This document shows, piece after piece, positions 40,426 to 49,228 of a DNA stretch of 64,000 nt. The stretch's first letter is position 1; each line of letters begins with the position of its first letter. Location of the stretch: contig NZ_JAOXLP010000002.1 in the NCBI RefSeq assembly GCF_025791835.1, positions 248,001 through 312,000 on the forward strand, written 5' to 3'. A program made the position numbers and the translations under genes. Under the pieces are notes generated by a model. The model ran no database searches and was not told the DNA's origin. It worked only from the letters and a program-made list of their open reading frames with translations. The stretch is from Roseomonas xinghualingensis. Its GTDB lineage: Bacteria; Pseudomonadota; Alphaproteobacteria; Acetobacterales; Acetobacteraceae.

Positions 40426-41166
40426 ATGAGCGACAGCCCCAGGATCATGCTGCTGACCGGCGCCAGCCGGGGCATCGGCCATGCCACGGTGAAGCGCTTC
40501 CAGGGCGAGGGCTGGCGCATCCTCACCGTCTCCCGTCAGCCCTTTTCCGAGGAATGCCGCTGGCCCGGGGCCCGATGGGGCCATATCCAGGCCGATCTCT
40601 CCGATCCCGCCCAGGTGGAGGCAATGATCGCCGAGGTGCGGGAACGCCTGCCCGAAGGCCGCCTGCATGCCCTGGTCAACAATGCCGGCATCTCGCCCAA
40701 GGGGGAGGGCGGCGCGCGGCTGGGCGCGCTGGATTCAGATCACGCGGTCTGGACCTCGGTCTTCAACGTGAACCTCTTTTCCACCGCCGCGCTGGCGCGC
40801 GGGCTTTTCCCCGAGCTGAAGGCGGGGGGCGCCAGCATCGTGAACGTCACCTCGATCGTGGGCTCGCGCGTGCATCCCTTCGCGGGCGCCGCCTATGCCT
40901 GCTCCAAGGCCGCGCTGGCGGCGCTGACGCGGGAACTGGCCTATGAATTCGGCGCCCATGGCGTGCGGGTGAACGCCATTGCGCCCGGCGAGATCGACAC
41001 CGCCATTCTCTCCCCCGGCACGGAGGACATCGTGGAGCGGCAAATTCCCATGCGCCGCCTGGGCACGGCGGACGAGGTGGCGGAGACGATCCTGTTCCTC
41101 TGCTCCAAGGCTTCGTCCTACGTGAACGGCGCCGAGATCCACATCAATGGCGGGCAGCACGTCTAG
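40426..41166 (+). CDS. short-chain dehydrogenase/reductase
   Basis: 246 residues from the ATG at 40426. The Rossmann motif is LLTGASRGIGHA, the NNAG element is LVNNAGISP, catalytic Ser follows in IVNVTSIVGS and the YxxxK is AYACSKAAL. The C-terminus VNGAEIHINGGQHV is that of classical SDRs. It uses NAD(P)H to reduce or oxidise a carbonyl/alcohol; substrate unknown. It is the only SDR of the two here not linked to a Bug gene. Confidence 0.9.
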   Translation: MSDSPRIMLLTGASRGIGHATVKRFQGEGWRILTVSRQPFSEECRWPGARWGHIQADLSDPAQVEAMIAEVRERLPEGRLHALVNNAGISPKGEGGARLGALDSDHAVWTSVFNVNLFSTAALARGLFPELKAGGASIVNVTSIVGSRVHPFAGAAYACSKAALAALTRELAYEFGAHGVRVNAIAPGEIDTAILSPGTEDIVERQIPMRRLGTADEVAETILFLCSKASSYVNGAEIHINGGQHV

Positions 41167-41298
41167 GATATCCGGGAACACCTGCGAGCGATCGGTCTGT
41201 GCCTGTTGCTTCACCAATCCCAATTGGCACAGCGTCCGTCACAGGCGGGGAGACTGCCGCATTCCGCGATGGACGACCGGACTTCGGAGCACCACCGC

Positions 41299-41574
41299 AT
41301 GAGCATCCCTGAGCCGTACAAGAAGACGCCCGAGTTCGATCAGGAAACGCTGCCAGCGGGCATCCGGAATGCGCACAGTACGAAAGCCGGCGTCTGGGGC
41401 CTGCTGCGCGTGCTGGAAGGCGAGGTTGACCTGATCTTCCATGAACCACGGCGCTCGGTGCGTGTATCGGCCGGCCATCCAGCGACCATACCGCCCGAAG
41501 CCGTCCACCACGTCGAAGCCCAGGGCCCCATGCGGATGCGGGTGGAGTTCTACCACGAGCCGCCGCTCCCCTAG
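41299..41574 (+). CDS. DUF1971 small cupin-like protein (TehB N-terminal type)
   Basis: 91 residues from the ATG at 41299 (an ATG at 41269 would add 10). Matches DUF1971: PYKKTPEFDQETLPAGIRNAHSTKAGVWGLLRVLEG, then AGHPATIPPEAVHHVEAQGPMRMRVEFYHE. The same domain is found fused to the tellurite-resistance methyltransferase TehB; here it is stand-alone. It probably folds as a cupin. Function unknown. A long hairpin follows the stop. Confidence 0.85.
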   Translation: MSIPEPYKKTPEFDQETLPAGIRNAHSTKAGVWGLLRVLEGEVDLIFHEPRRSVRVSAGHPATIPPEAVHHVEAQGPMRMRVEFYHEPPLP

Positions 41575-41603
41575 CCCCGGCGCAGGAAAGCCTGGAGCGG
41601 ACA

Positions 41604-41629
41604 GCTTGCGGGCGACGCCGCCCGCAAGC
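41604..41629. terminator. 11-bp hairpin between DUF1971 and Bug genes
   Basis: GCTTGCGGGCG and CGCCCGCAAGC pair perfectly around a 4-nt loop in the gap between two convergent gene ends. Likely a shared terminator. Confidence 0.6.
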
Positions 41630-41640
41630 CTGAACCGGTC

Positions 41641-42618
41641 CTATTCGACGCGCAGGTTCTTGCGGCGGATGAAGGCGCCCCAATCCGCGCTGTCCTTCGC
41701 CACGCTGTCGCGCACGAACTGCGCGCTGCCCTGCATCGGCTCCAGATACTGGTCGCGCAGGGCCTTGGAGACGGTGGGGTCCTGGAGCGCCTTGCGGATG
41801 GCCGCGTTGATCCGGTCCACCAGCGGCGCCGGCATGCCGGCAGGCCCGACCATCGCGTACCAGCCGGGCATGACCAGCCCTTCCAGTCCCAGCTCCTTCA
41901 GCGTCGGCACCTCGGGCAAGGACGCCACCCGCTCGCGCGTCAGCAGTGCGAGGGCGGTGACATTGCCCGCCAGCGCCTGCGGCAGCGCGGTGACCAGCGG
42001 GATCACCATGCAATCCGTCTCGCCGGTCATCACGCTGGTCAGCGAGGGACCGGAGCCGTTGAAGGGCACATGCGTCATCTTCACGCCGGCCGTATCCGTC
42101 AGCATCTCCATGGAGAGATGCGTCGAGTTGCCGATGCCGACGCTGGCGAAGGTCAGCCGCTCCGGCTCGGCCTTGGCGCGCTCGATCAGCTGCGCGACGC
42201 TCTTGATGCCGCTCTTCGGCCCCGCGATCAGGACCAGCGCGGTATCCACCACGGGCGCGATATAGGTGAAGTCGCGCGCCGCGTCGTAGTTCAGCTTCGA
42301 GTAGAGGTTCGGGTTGAAGCTGAACAGCGAGACGCCGCCGAGGAGCACGCCGCTGCCATCGGGGCGGGACTGCTTCAGCGCGTTCACCGCGATCAGGCCG
42401 TTCGCGCCGGCGCGGTTGTCCACCACCACCGTCTGCCCCAGCTCACGACCCATCACCTCCGCGATCAGCCGCGCGATCACATCCGTGCCGCCGCCCGGCG
42501 GCTGCGGGACGAAGAGCCGCATGATGGAGGGAAGGCTGTCCTGGGCCGAAGCCGTGCCCGCGGCCAGGGTGCTCGCCAGCAGGGCAGCAGCGCCGCGCCG
42601 GGTGATGATGGGACTCAT
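41641..42618 (-). CDS. Bug/TctC-family periplasmic solute-binding protein
   Basis: 325 residues from the ATG at 42618. A short leader (TRRGAAALLASTLAAGTASAQ) directs export. Bug motifs are MRLFVPQPPGGGTDVIAR, VVVDNRAGANGLIAV and MTHVPFNGSGPSLTSVMTG. It lies downstream of an M24 peptidase gene on the same strand, separated by 72 nt containing a strong hairpin. The pair suggests uptake of a peptide or amide whose hydrolysis is then done by the M24 enzyme. No permease genes nearby. Confidence 0.9.
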   Translation of the reverse strand: MSPIITRRGAAALLASTLAAGTASAQDSLPSIMRLFVPQPPGGGTDVIARLIAEVMGRELGQTVVVDNRAGANGLIAVNALKQSRPDGSGVLLGGVSLFSFNPNLYSKLNYDAARDFTYIAPVVDTALVLIAGPKSGIKSVAQLIERAKAEPERLTFASVGIGNSTHLSMEMLTDTAGVKMTHVPFNGSGPSLTSVMTGETDCMVIPLVTALPQALAGNVTALALLTRERVASLPEVPTLKELGLEGLVMPGWYAMVGPAGMPAPLVDRINAAIRKALQDPTVSKALRDQYLEPMQGSAQFVRDSVAKDSADWGAFIRRKNLRVE

Positions 42619-42659
42619 GGGCTGTTCTCTGTCTTTGCGAAAGGAATGGACTTGAGGCC

Positions 42660-42684
42660 GTGGCGCCGGCAGGGCCGGCGCCAC
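42660..42684 (-). terminator. 11-bp intercistronic hairpin, M24 peptidase to Bug gene
   Basis: GTGGCGCCGGC and GCCGGCGCCAC pair perfectly around a 3-nt loop, 6 nt downstream of the peptidase stop and 42 nt ahead of the Bug start. It may terminate partially or stabilise the upstream message; no T-tract. Confidence 0.5.
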
Positions 42685-42690
42685 CTGCGA

Positions 42691-43881
42691 TCAGAGGATG
42701 GTCTGGGACGCGATGTCCTTGGGCGCACGGGTCAGCACCTCGGGGCTTGCCCCGACCACCACGGTGTCATCATGCCGGAAGCCGCCCAGGCCCCATTCGT
42801 AGAGGCCGGGCTCGGCCGAATACACCTCGTTCTCCAGCAGCGGGCGGCTGTTGAAGGCCATGTCCTCGGGGAACTCATGGCCCAGCGTGCCCATGCCATG
42901 ACCGGTGCGGTGCAGGATCAGGTCGGCGCAGCCCGCGCGCTCGATCACCGCCTGGGCGGCCGCATCGATGTCCGAGACCGGGCGACCGGTCACCGCGGCC
43001 TCGCAGGCGGCCTCGTTCGCGGCGCGGGCCGTCTCGTAGAGGAAGACCTGGCGTTCGCTGGGGCGCCCGCAGAACCAGGTGCGCTCATTCTCCACCACCA
43101 GCCCGTTCACGCGCGGGATGACGATGTTCACCAGCCCGTCGCCCTTCTCGATGCGCGCGCCGGAGGAGCGGCCATCGCCATGCGGGGCGCAGCTCGCCGG
43201 GCCGGAAAGGGTCCAGCAGCGCATGATCTCCAGATGCTCGCCAGGGAAGCGCCGGGCGGATTCCTCGGCCAGCAGCGCCGCCATGGCCATGTCCATCTCC
43301 TGGACCAGCCGCCCGGGGCGGATGGCCTCGCGATAGCGGTCCTGCACCCAGTCGGTGAGGGAGGCGATCTGGCGCAGCAGCGCGATCTCCTCAGGGTGCT
43401 TCACCCAGCGGAGGGAACGGCAGCCCGCCGTCATCGGCTCAAGCTTCAACCCTGGCAGCAGGGAGGCCGCGCGGGACAGCGGGCCGCTGCCGGCATCCAC
43501 CCCGATGCGGCCCCGCGCCAGCCCCGCGCGCGTCAGCCGGTCCGCCACCATATCCGCCCATTGCGGCATCAGCGGCACGCGGCGCGTCAGGCGCGGGTGC
43601 TCGGCATAGAACTCGGCATCCGTGACCCAGAGCTTCCCGGCCTCGATGCCGAAGCGCCAGTGATTGGTGGACAGCTCGTTGAGGACGACGAAGGGCGTCC
43701 CGTTGCGCGGTACCACGCAGACGATCGGCCGCTCCCAGACCTGAACATCGGTGCTGAAATTCGTGGCGAACTGGAAGAAATCCGCGCTGGTGAAGGCCAG
43801 TGCGTCCAGCCCGTGCCGGTCCATAAGGGCGTGCATCAGCCCCCAGCGGTGGTCACGCGCGGCATTGCCCAGGAAAGCCAT
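42691..43881 (-). CDS. M24-family metallopeptidase (Xaa-Pro aminopeptidase-like)
   Basis: 396 residues. An N-terminal creatinase-like domain (GLDALAFTSADFFQFATNF) precedes a pita-bread catalytic domain with HRTGHGMGTLGHEFP and the later Glu ligand in EVYSAEPGLYEWG. Some metal ligands differ from classical Xaa-Pro aminopeptidases: the usual DxG pair reads GLVNIVIPRVNG, so activity is uncertain. It is upstream of a Bug gene and divergent from a TetR regulator with a likely operator in between. Confidence 0.85.
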   Translation of the reverse strand: MAFLGNAARDHRWGLMHALMDRHGLDALAFTSADFFQFATNFSTDVQVWERPIVCVVPRNGTPFVVLNELSTNHWRFGIEAGKLWVTDAEFYAEHPRLTRRVPLMPQWADMVADRLTRAGLARGRIGVDAGSGPLSRAASLLPGLKLEPMTAGCRSLRWVKHPEEIALLRQIASLTDWVQDRYREAIRPGRLVQEMDMAMAALLAEESARRFPGEHLEIMRCWTLSGPASCAPHGDGRSSGARIEKGDGLVNIVIPRVNGLVVENERTWFCGRPSERQVFLYETARAANEAACEAAVTGRPVSDIDAAAQAVIERAGCADLILHRTGHGMGTLGHEFPEDMAFNSRPLLENEVYSAEPGLYEWGLGGFRHDDTVVVGASPEVLTRAPKDIASQTIL

Positions 43882-43910
43882 CTGTTCGGAGATCCCTCAC
43901 TTAACTAAAT

Positions 43911-43924
43911 ACAGACTGGCCTGT
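43911..43924. promoter_or_regulatory. candidate TetR operator
   Basis: ACAGACTGGCCTGT is an imperfect palindrome (10 of 14 positions symmetrical) of the ACAG-n6-CTGT type common for TetR proteins. It lies in the AT-rich 106-nt gap between the divergent M24 peptidase and TetR genes. Confidence 0.55.
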
Positions 43925-43987
43925 TTGTTTTAATCCGGTCAAGGTTCCGTACCGGCATCAAGCCGCACAGGGAGGAATGACAATCCG

Positions 43988-44620
43988 ATGTCGAAGCCGC
44001 CGGAACCGCATGGAGCCGCCTCCAGCCGACAGGCGCAGCGATCGGCCGATATGCGGCGGCGCCTCTGCCAGGCCGCGATCGATGTGCTCTGCGATGTCGG
44101 CTACGAAAGGCTTTCAACGCCGCTGATCGCAGCGCGGGCCGGGGTGTCGCGCGGCGCGCAGACTCATCATTTCCCGGCCAAGGCGGACCTGATGGTCGGC
44201 GCCTTCCGGCATCTTCTCCAGAGCTGGGAGGAGGCGCGCGTCGCTACCTTCGGCACCACCGACCCGCCCCGCGTGACGCTGGAAACCTATCTCCGATTCG
44301 CCTGGCGCGAGATCTTCGGCAAGCCGAGCTATGTGGCCGCGCTGGAGCTGATGATGGCCGCCCGCGCCGATGAGCGGCTGGGCGGGCAGCTGCGCGAGGC
44401 GCTGGACGAATGGGCCGTGCGGCGCGGCGCGGTCTGGCGGGAGGTGCTGCGCTTCTCCGGCCTGCGGGACGACGATGCGTTCCAGCACATCAACATGTCC
44501 CTGCTGCGCGGCATGGCCGTGCACCGGGGCTTCAACCACGCCGAATCCGAGAATGAGGCGGTGCTGGATGAGTGGATCGCCCTGGTGCGGCATATGGGAG
44601 TGGTCCCGCCCGCGCCCTGA
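43988..44620 (+). CDS. TetR-family transcriptional regulator
   Basis: 210 residues. The N-terminal HTH runs from about residue 22 to 68 (RRRLCQAAIDVLCDVGYERLSTPLIAARAGVSRGAQTHHFPAKADLM). The C-terminal ligand domain is helical and ends in NMSLLRGMAVHRGF. It is divergent from the M24 peptidase and Bug genes and probably represses them and itself through the palindrome at 43911-43924. GGAGG lies about 12 nt before the ATG. Confidence 0.9.
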   Translation: MSKPPEPHGAASSRQAQRSADMRRRLCQAAIDVLCDVGYERLSTPLIAARAGVSRGAQTHHFPAKADLMVGAFRHLLQSWEEARVATFGTTDPPRVTLETYLRFAWREIFGKPSYVAALELMMAARADERLGGQLREALDEWAVRRGAVWREVLRFSGLRDDDAFQHINMSLLRGMAVHRGFNHAESENEAVLDEWIALVRHMGVVPPAP

Positions 44621-44633
44621 GACGGGCGTGCGG

Positions 44634-45491
44634 TCAGGCCAGCTGGTCCAGCCCCGCCCGCAGCGATCCGTCCGGGTCCTCCACCAGCCCTTCCCGGAGG
44701 AACAGGTCGATCAGCACCAGGTTCACATTGAACTTCACGCTGTCCGTGTCCCGCACCGCCTCCAGCACGCGCCGGATGGGCCAGAGCTCGAAGCGCTCCA
44801 CCTCGTCGTCATTCGGCCTGGGGATCACATCCTCCGGCATCTCCAGGTCGAAGAGATGCAGCAGGTCCCGCCGCATCCCCTCATCGGTCCGCATGATGTA
44901 GGAGACCCGCCCCACTGGCCGTGCCTTCACCGCCAGATCGGCGGGGATGGAGGCTTCCTCCTCCGCCTCCTTCACCAGGCAGCGCTCCGGCGTGAGGCCG
45001 GCGGGGATGCCGCCCGCCACCACATTGTCCATCTGCCCCGGCGCCACCGCCTTGTCCTTCGAGCGCCAGCCCACCCAGAGGTGAAGCCCGCCATCCGGTC
45101 CAGGAGGCCGCCGCACCAGCCCGTTCACATGCACGCCCTGGCTGATGATGCCGAGCGCGGGCAGCACGCCCCGGTCCACCGTCGCCAGCACCGGCCCCTC
45201 CGGGCTGGCGCGCACGTCGAACTCCTCGCCCCGGATGCGCCCGAAGCCCGACTTCGCCAGGGTTCGCCCGATTTCCGCCAGGGCATGGCTGCGGGCGGCC
45301 ACGCCTCGCACGCTCGCGGCCAGCGAAACCCCGCCCGGCCCGAAATGCACGGTCTTCGGCAGGAAGGTGAGGGCACGCGCCGCATCCGGCTCCAGCCATC
45401 CCACCTGGGCCTCCCCGATGCGGAAGGGCAGGTAGCCGGCCGGGGACGGGATGTTGTTGCAGGCGGCGATGTGGCGGCTGAAGCGTTCCAT
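44634..45491 (-). CDS. NUDIX hydrolase with N-terminal DUF4743 domain
   Basis: 285 residues from the ATG at 45491. An N-terminal region of about 110 residues (FRIGEAQVGWLEPDAARAL) matches the domain that precedes NUDIX in thiamine-pyrophosphokinase-like plant and bacterial proteins. The NUDIX box is GGIPAGLTPERCLVKEAEEEAS, with the Glu pair that binds metal. The C-terminal LFDLEMPEDVIPRPNDDEVERFEL is typical. It hydrolyses a nucleoside diphosphate-linked or pyrophosphate compound; the substrate is unknown. Confidence 0.9.
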   Translation of the reverse strand: MERFSRHIAACNNIPSPAGYLPFRIGEAQVGWLEPDAARALTFLPKTVHFGPGGVSLAASVRGVAARSHALAEIGRTLAKSGFGRIRGEEFDVRASPEGPVLATVDRGVLPALGIISQGVHVNGLVRRPPGPDGGLHLWVGWRSKDKAVAPGQMDNVVAGGIPAGLTPERCLVKEAEEEASIPADLAVKARPVGRVSYIMRTDEGMRRDLLHLFDLEMPEDVIPRPNDDEVERFELWPIRRVLEAVRDTDSVKFNVNLVLIDLFLREGLVEDPDGSLRAGLDQLA

Positions 45492-45699
45492 GTCCCTATT
45501 CTGCCCTGTGAAGCCCGCCCCGGCATCCCCGCCATGCGGCGCCGTGGCTGGCGCCGGAGCATGTAAGGCCCCATCTCCCCTCTCAAGGCCGTTCCGCCCC
45601 CGGCGGAGTCCGGCATCCCATACCGGTTCCGCCCATCGTGGCTCCGGCCTTCCACCGGGCCGCCCATGACCTGCCGCGCGACCGTCTCGGAGTTCTCGC

Positions 45700-47610
45700 G
45701 TGCCTCCCACAGCACCTGACCAAACCGCCCAGCGCGGCGATCTTTCCACCCTCCGGACCCTTGCCCCCTATCTCTGGCCCAAGGGCGAGACCGGGCTGCG
45801 CGTGCGCGTCGTCGCCGCGCTTCTGTTGCTGGTGGCGGCGAAGGTGGCGAATGTCCTCGTCCCGCTCGCCTATGCGCGTGCCGTCGATGCGCTGACACCC
45901 CATGTCGGCGAGGGGGCGGGCACGGCGGCGGCCGTTCTCACGGTGCCGGTGGCGCTGGTGGTCGGCTATGGCCTTCTGCGCATCGCCTCCAGCGCCTTCG
46001 GGGAACTGCGCGACGCCGTCTTCACCAAGGTGCAGGCCCGCGCCGCCCGGCGCATCGCGCTGCAGGTCTTCACCCATCTGCACGCCCTGTCCCTGCGCTT
46101 CCACCTGGACCGACAGACGGGCGGCGTCTCCCGCATCATCGAGCGCGGGACGAGGGGCATCAACTTCGTCCTCGACTTCATGCTCTTCAACATCATCCCC
46201 ACCATCTTCGAGATCCTGATGGTGGCGGCGATCCTGTGGAAGCTGTTCGACTTCAGCTTCGCCGCCGTCACGCTGGGGACGATCGCGGTCTATGTCGCCT
46301 TCACGCTGTTGTTCACCAACTGGCGCCTCCAGTTCCGGCGCCGGATGAACGACACGGATCAGGAGGCGAATACCCGCGCCATTGACAGCCTGCTGAACTA
46401 CGAGACGGTCAAGTATTTCGGCAATGAGCGCCACGAGCAGCGCCGCTACGACGCCTCGCTGGAACGCTACGAGCAGGCCTATAACCGCTCCGAGGTCTCG
46501 CTGAATGTCCTCAACATGGGGCAGGCGGCGATCATCGCGCTGGGCCTGACGGGCGTGATGCTGATGGCCGCGCAGGGCGTGGCCGCCGGGCGCATGACGG
46601 TCGGCGACTTCGTGCTGGTGAACACCTATCTCATCCAGCTCTACCTTCCGCTGAACTTCCTGGGCTTCGTCTATCGCGAGATGAAGCAGGGGCTGGTGGA
46701 CATGGAGGCCATGTTCAGCCTGCTCCGCCAGTCCCGCGAAGTGGCGGACAAGCCCGGCGCCCCGCCCCTGCCGGCGGGCCCCGGAGAGGTGCGCTTCGAG
46801 GATGTGCGCTTCGGCTACAACCGCAACCGCGAGATCCTGCACGGGGTCAGCTTCACGGTGGAGCCCGGGAAGATGCTGGCCATCGTTGGCCCCACCGGCG
46901 CCGGCAAGTCCACCATCTCCCGCCTGATGTTCCGCTTCTACGACGTGTGGGACGGCCGCGTGACCATCGACGGCGCCGACCTGCGGGATGTGACGCAGGA
47001 GAGCGTGCGCGCCGCCATCGGCGTGGTGCCGCAGGACACGGTGCTGTTCAACGACACGATCTTCTACAACATCGCCTATGGCCGCCCCGACGCCACCGAG
47101 GAGCAGGTGATCGAGGCCGCGAAGCTGGCCCAGGTGCATGATTTCGTGATGCGCCTTCCGGAAGGCTACAAGACCCGCGTTGGCGAGCGCGGCCTGAAGC
47201 TCTCGGGCGGCGAGAAGCAGCGCGTGGCCATCGCGCGCACCATCCTGAAGGACCCCCGCATCCTGATCCTGGACGAGGCGACCAGTGCGTTGGACACCCG
47301 CACGGAGCAGGAGATCCAGTCCGCCCTGCGCGGGGTGGCGCGGGGCCGCACCACGCTGGTGATCGCCCACCGCCTTTCCACCGTGGTGGAGGCGGACGAG
47401 ATCATCGTGCTCTCCGAAGGCCGCATCGCCGAGCGCGGCACCCATGCCCAGCTGGTCGCCGCAGGGGGCATCTATGCCGGCATGTGGCGCCGCCAGGCCC
47501 AGGCGGTGGCGCTCGCCGAAGCCGCCGCGGCGGCCCGCGATGCCTCTCCGGCGCCCGGAGATCTGGACACCTCATCGGCGATGGGGTCTTCCACCCCGGC
47601 ATCCGCCTGA
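45700..47610 (+). CDS. ABC exporter, ATM1/HMT1 type
   Basis: 636 residues starting with GTG. The membrane domain has six helices, with the ATM1-characteristic NYETVKYFGNE and DRQTGGVSRIIERGTRGI. The nucleotide-binding domain has GPTGAGKST, LSGGEKQRVAIART and ILDEATSALDT. In mitochondria and alphaproteobacteria this group exports glutathione-linked sulfur or heavy-metal conjugates across the inner membrane. A C-terminal Ala-rich tail of about 35 residues is extra. A small gene follows 38 nt later. Confidence 0.93.
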   Translation: MPPTAPDQTAQRGDLSTLRTLAPYLWPKGETGLRVRVVAALLLLVAAKVANVLVPLAYARAVDALTPHVGEGAGTAAAVLTVPVALVVGYGLLRIASSAFGELRDAVFTKVQARAARRIALQVFTHLHALSLRFHLDRQTGGVSRIIERGTRGINFVLDFMLFNIIPTIFEILMVAAILWKLFDFSFAAVTLGTIAVYVAFTLLFTNWRLQFRRRMNDTDQEANTRAIDSLLNYETVKYFGNERHEQRRYDASLERYEQAYNRSEVSLNVLNMGQAAIIALGLTGVMLMAAQGVAAGRMTVGDFVLVNTYLIQLYLPLNFLGFVYREMKQGLVDMEAMFSLLRQSREVADKPGAPPLPAGPGEVRFEDVRFGYNRNREILHGVSFTVEPGKMLAIVGPTGAGKSTISRLMFRFYDVWDGRVTIDGADLRDVTQESVRAAIGVVPQDTVLFNDTIFYNIAYGRPDATEEQVIEAAKLAQVHDFVMRLPEGYKTRVGERGLKLSGGEKQRVAIARTILKDPRILILDEATSALDTRTEQEIQSALRGVARGRTTLVIAHRLSTVVEADEIIVLSEGRIAERGTHAQLVAAGGIYAGMWRRQAQAVALAEAAAAARDASPAPGDLDTSSAMGSSTPASA

Positions 47611-47648
47611 CCATCTCACCGTAACTTTTGATATAGGAGGCCCCGGGA

Positions 47649-47912
47649 ATGTCCCTGGACCCGCAAGGAATGGCACCCGAGGATCTGAGCCATGCAGGCT
47701 CGGTCACCGATAAGGCGATTGAATACATGATGGAGCAGGGCATCGCCCCGATCTCCGTGGCATCCGCCCTGCTGGGCGGCGCGCTGGGCCTGATGGCCCG
47801 CACCATGGAGGACCAGGCTATCGCCCGCGTGCTCCGCAGTGCCCTGATGTCGGTGGAGAGCGGCGAACTGCAGGAGATGCGGGCGCAGTCCGCGCCGCCG
47901 CAGGCCTCCTGA
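47649..47912 (+). CDS. conserved small protein, unknown function
   Basis: 87 residues with a strong AGGAGG (47635-47640) 8 nt before the ATG. A central amphipathic or hydrophobic helix (ISVASALLGGALGLMARTM) is followed by a helical region ending in a Gln/Ala tail. The N-terminal part is acidic (PEDLSHAGSVTDKAIEYM). It lies between the ABC exporter and rpmB. No family recognised; the good ribosome site and codon pattern argue that it is real. Confidence 0.65.
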   Translation: MSLDPQGMAPEDLSHAGSVTDKAIEYMMEQGIAPISVASALLGGALGLMARTMEDQAIARVLRSALMSVESGELQEMRAQSAPPQAS

Positions 47913-48048
47913 CCGCCCTCATCCTTTGACCCTCATCACTTGACTCTGGGGCGCGGCGCCTCCATACGCCGCCCTTCCAGACAGTTCACCACCGTGCCCC
48001 GTGCCTTCATGCATGGCCGCGCGGCCCGAAGACCCAGGGGTTTCCACC

Positions 48049-48345
48049 ATGTCGCGCCGCTGCAGCATCACAGGCAAGGGCGTTCAGGCCGGCAACAACG
48101 TCAGCCACGCCAACAACAAGACCCGCCGCCGGTTCCTGCCGAACCTTCAGCACACCTCGTTCTTCTCGGACGTCCTCGGCGCTTCCATCCAGCTGCGCCT
48201 TTCCACCCGCGGCATCCGCACGGTGGAGCACAATGGCGGCCTGGACTCCTTCCTGCTCGGCACGCCGGACCGCGCCCTGACCGTCGAGGCGAAGGTCCTG
48301 AAGCGCCGCATCGAGAAGGCCCAGGCGAAGAAGCAGGCGGCGTAA
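48049..48345 (+). CDS. rpmB: 50S ribosomal protein L28
   Basis: 98 residues from the ATG at 48049. The L28 signature [33 protein letters not shown] is complete, followed by [21 protein letters not shown]. It is a late-assembly large-subunit protein; the Cys in position 5 is normal for this group. The gene is followed by one of the longest hairpins in the window. It is transcribed with or independently from the small gene upstream; no clear promoter is seen. Confidence 0.96.
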   Translation: MSRRCSITGKGVQAGNNVSHANNKTRRRFLPNLQHTSFFSDVLGASIQLRLSTRGIRTVEHNGGLDSFLLGTPDRALTVEAKVLKRRIEKAQAKKQAA

Positions 48346-48374
48346 GCCCCTTCCGCCACCAAAGGCCAGTATTT

Positions 48375-48409
48375 CAAAGGGCGCGAGGAGCCATTCCTCG
48401 CGCCCTTTG
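48375..48409 (+). terminator. 15-bp stem terminator of rpmB
   Basis: CAAAGGGCGCGAGGA and TCCTCGCGCCCTTTG pair over 15 bases around a 5-nt loop, 30 nt after the rpmB stop; the right arm ends in TTTG. A very strong structure, probably the rpmB terminator. Confidence 0.8.
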
Positions 48410-48466
48410 CCTGTTCCGGGCGGCTTGTTAACCCTCCGGCAGCCAGCCCCTGGCAGGTTGCGCCAC

Positions 48467-49228
48467 ATGGAGATGCTGCCCATCACGCTGGCGGTTGCCG
48501 CCGCCCTCACGGCTCTGGCCGCCTGGCACCTGCTGGGCCGCGCCCGCGCCGCCGAGTCCCGTGCCGCCCAGGCGGAGCTGCGCCTGGGCACCGCCACCCG
48601 CTCCCTGGGGCTGCTGGCGAGGGAGCTGGAGGTGCCGGGCCTGTCCCTGCTCGGCCTCGCCGCCCGCCTGCCGCCCGAGGCCGCCTCCGCCGTCGAGGCG
48701 GAAGGCCGCCGCCTGCTCTCCCTTTCCGAGGAGGTGAGCGACCACCTCGCTACCCCCTCCGGCTCCCGGCGCATCATGGAAAACCGGATTCCCCTCGGCC
48801 CGCTGCTGCGCGAGGCGGTGGCGGAGATCGCCCTGCCGCTGGGCCAGGGCGCCCGCCACTGGTGGATCGCGCCCGAGGCCGAGTCCCTCATCCTTCTCGC
48901 CGACCGCCGCGCCCTGCGCCGCGCCCTTTCGCAATCCCTGGCCAGGGCCGCGCGGGAGACGCGCATGGGCGACCGGATCGCCCTGCGCTTGGTGCGCGCC
49001 GCCGAGACGGTGGCGCTGGTGATCGAGGATGAAGGCGCCGGCCTCTCCCATGGTGACCTTGCGGGTGGGGACGGCACCCGTGGCCTGTCTCTGGGCCTGT
49101 CCGCGGCGCGGGAGTTGATGCGTGCCCATGGGGGCGACCTCACTCTGGAAGCGGCGCCCGGAATCGGGGCCCGCACCTGGCTGACACTGCCGCGCGGGCG
49201 GGTGCTGGAAGGTCAGGCCATGGCCTGA
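48467..49228 (+). CDS. histidine-kinase-like protein lacking the phospho-acceptor His
   Basis: 253 residues from the ATG at 48467. One N-terminal membrane helix (LPITLAVAAALTALAAWHLL) is followed by a dimerisation hairpin in which the HisKA motif reads LLARELEVPGLSLLG: Arg stands where the His of the HELRTPL box belongs. The HATPase part keeps IEDEGAGLS (DxGxG) and GLSLGLSAARELMRAHGG, but the N-box Asn is replaced (ALSQSLARAARET). It is probably a pseudokinase or ATP-binding adaptor. It is convergent with and overlaps the phytase-like gene by 16 nt. Confidence 0.75.
   Translation: MEMLPITLAVAAALTALAAWHLLGRARAAESRAAQAELRLGTATRSLGLLARELEVPGLSLLGLAARLPPEAASAVEAEGRRLLSLSEEVSDHLATPSGSRRIMENRIPLGPLLREAVAEIALPLGQGARHWWIAPEAESLILLADRRALRRALSQSLARAARETRMGDRIALRLVRAAETVALVIEDEGAGLSHGDLAGGDGTRGLSLGLSAARELMRAHGGDLTLEAAPGIGARTWLTLPRGRVLEGQAMA

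Noticed and set aside
45583-47445. 620-residue antisense frame over the ABC exporter
   Set aside because: Full overlap with a clear ATM1-type gene; His/Asp/Gly-rich shadow.
47926-47968. TTGACC/TTGACT elements upstream of rpmB
   Set aside because: Spacing to a CATACG hexamer is acceptable but the -10 match is poor; not enough to call a promoter.
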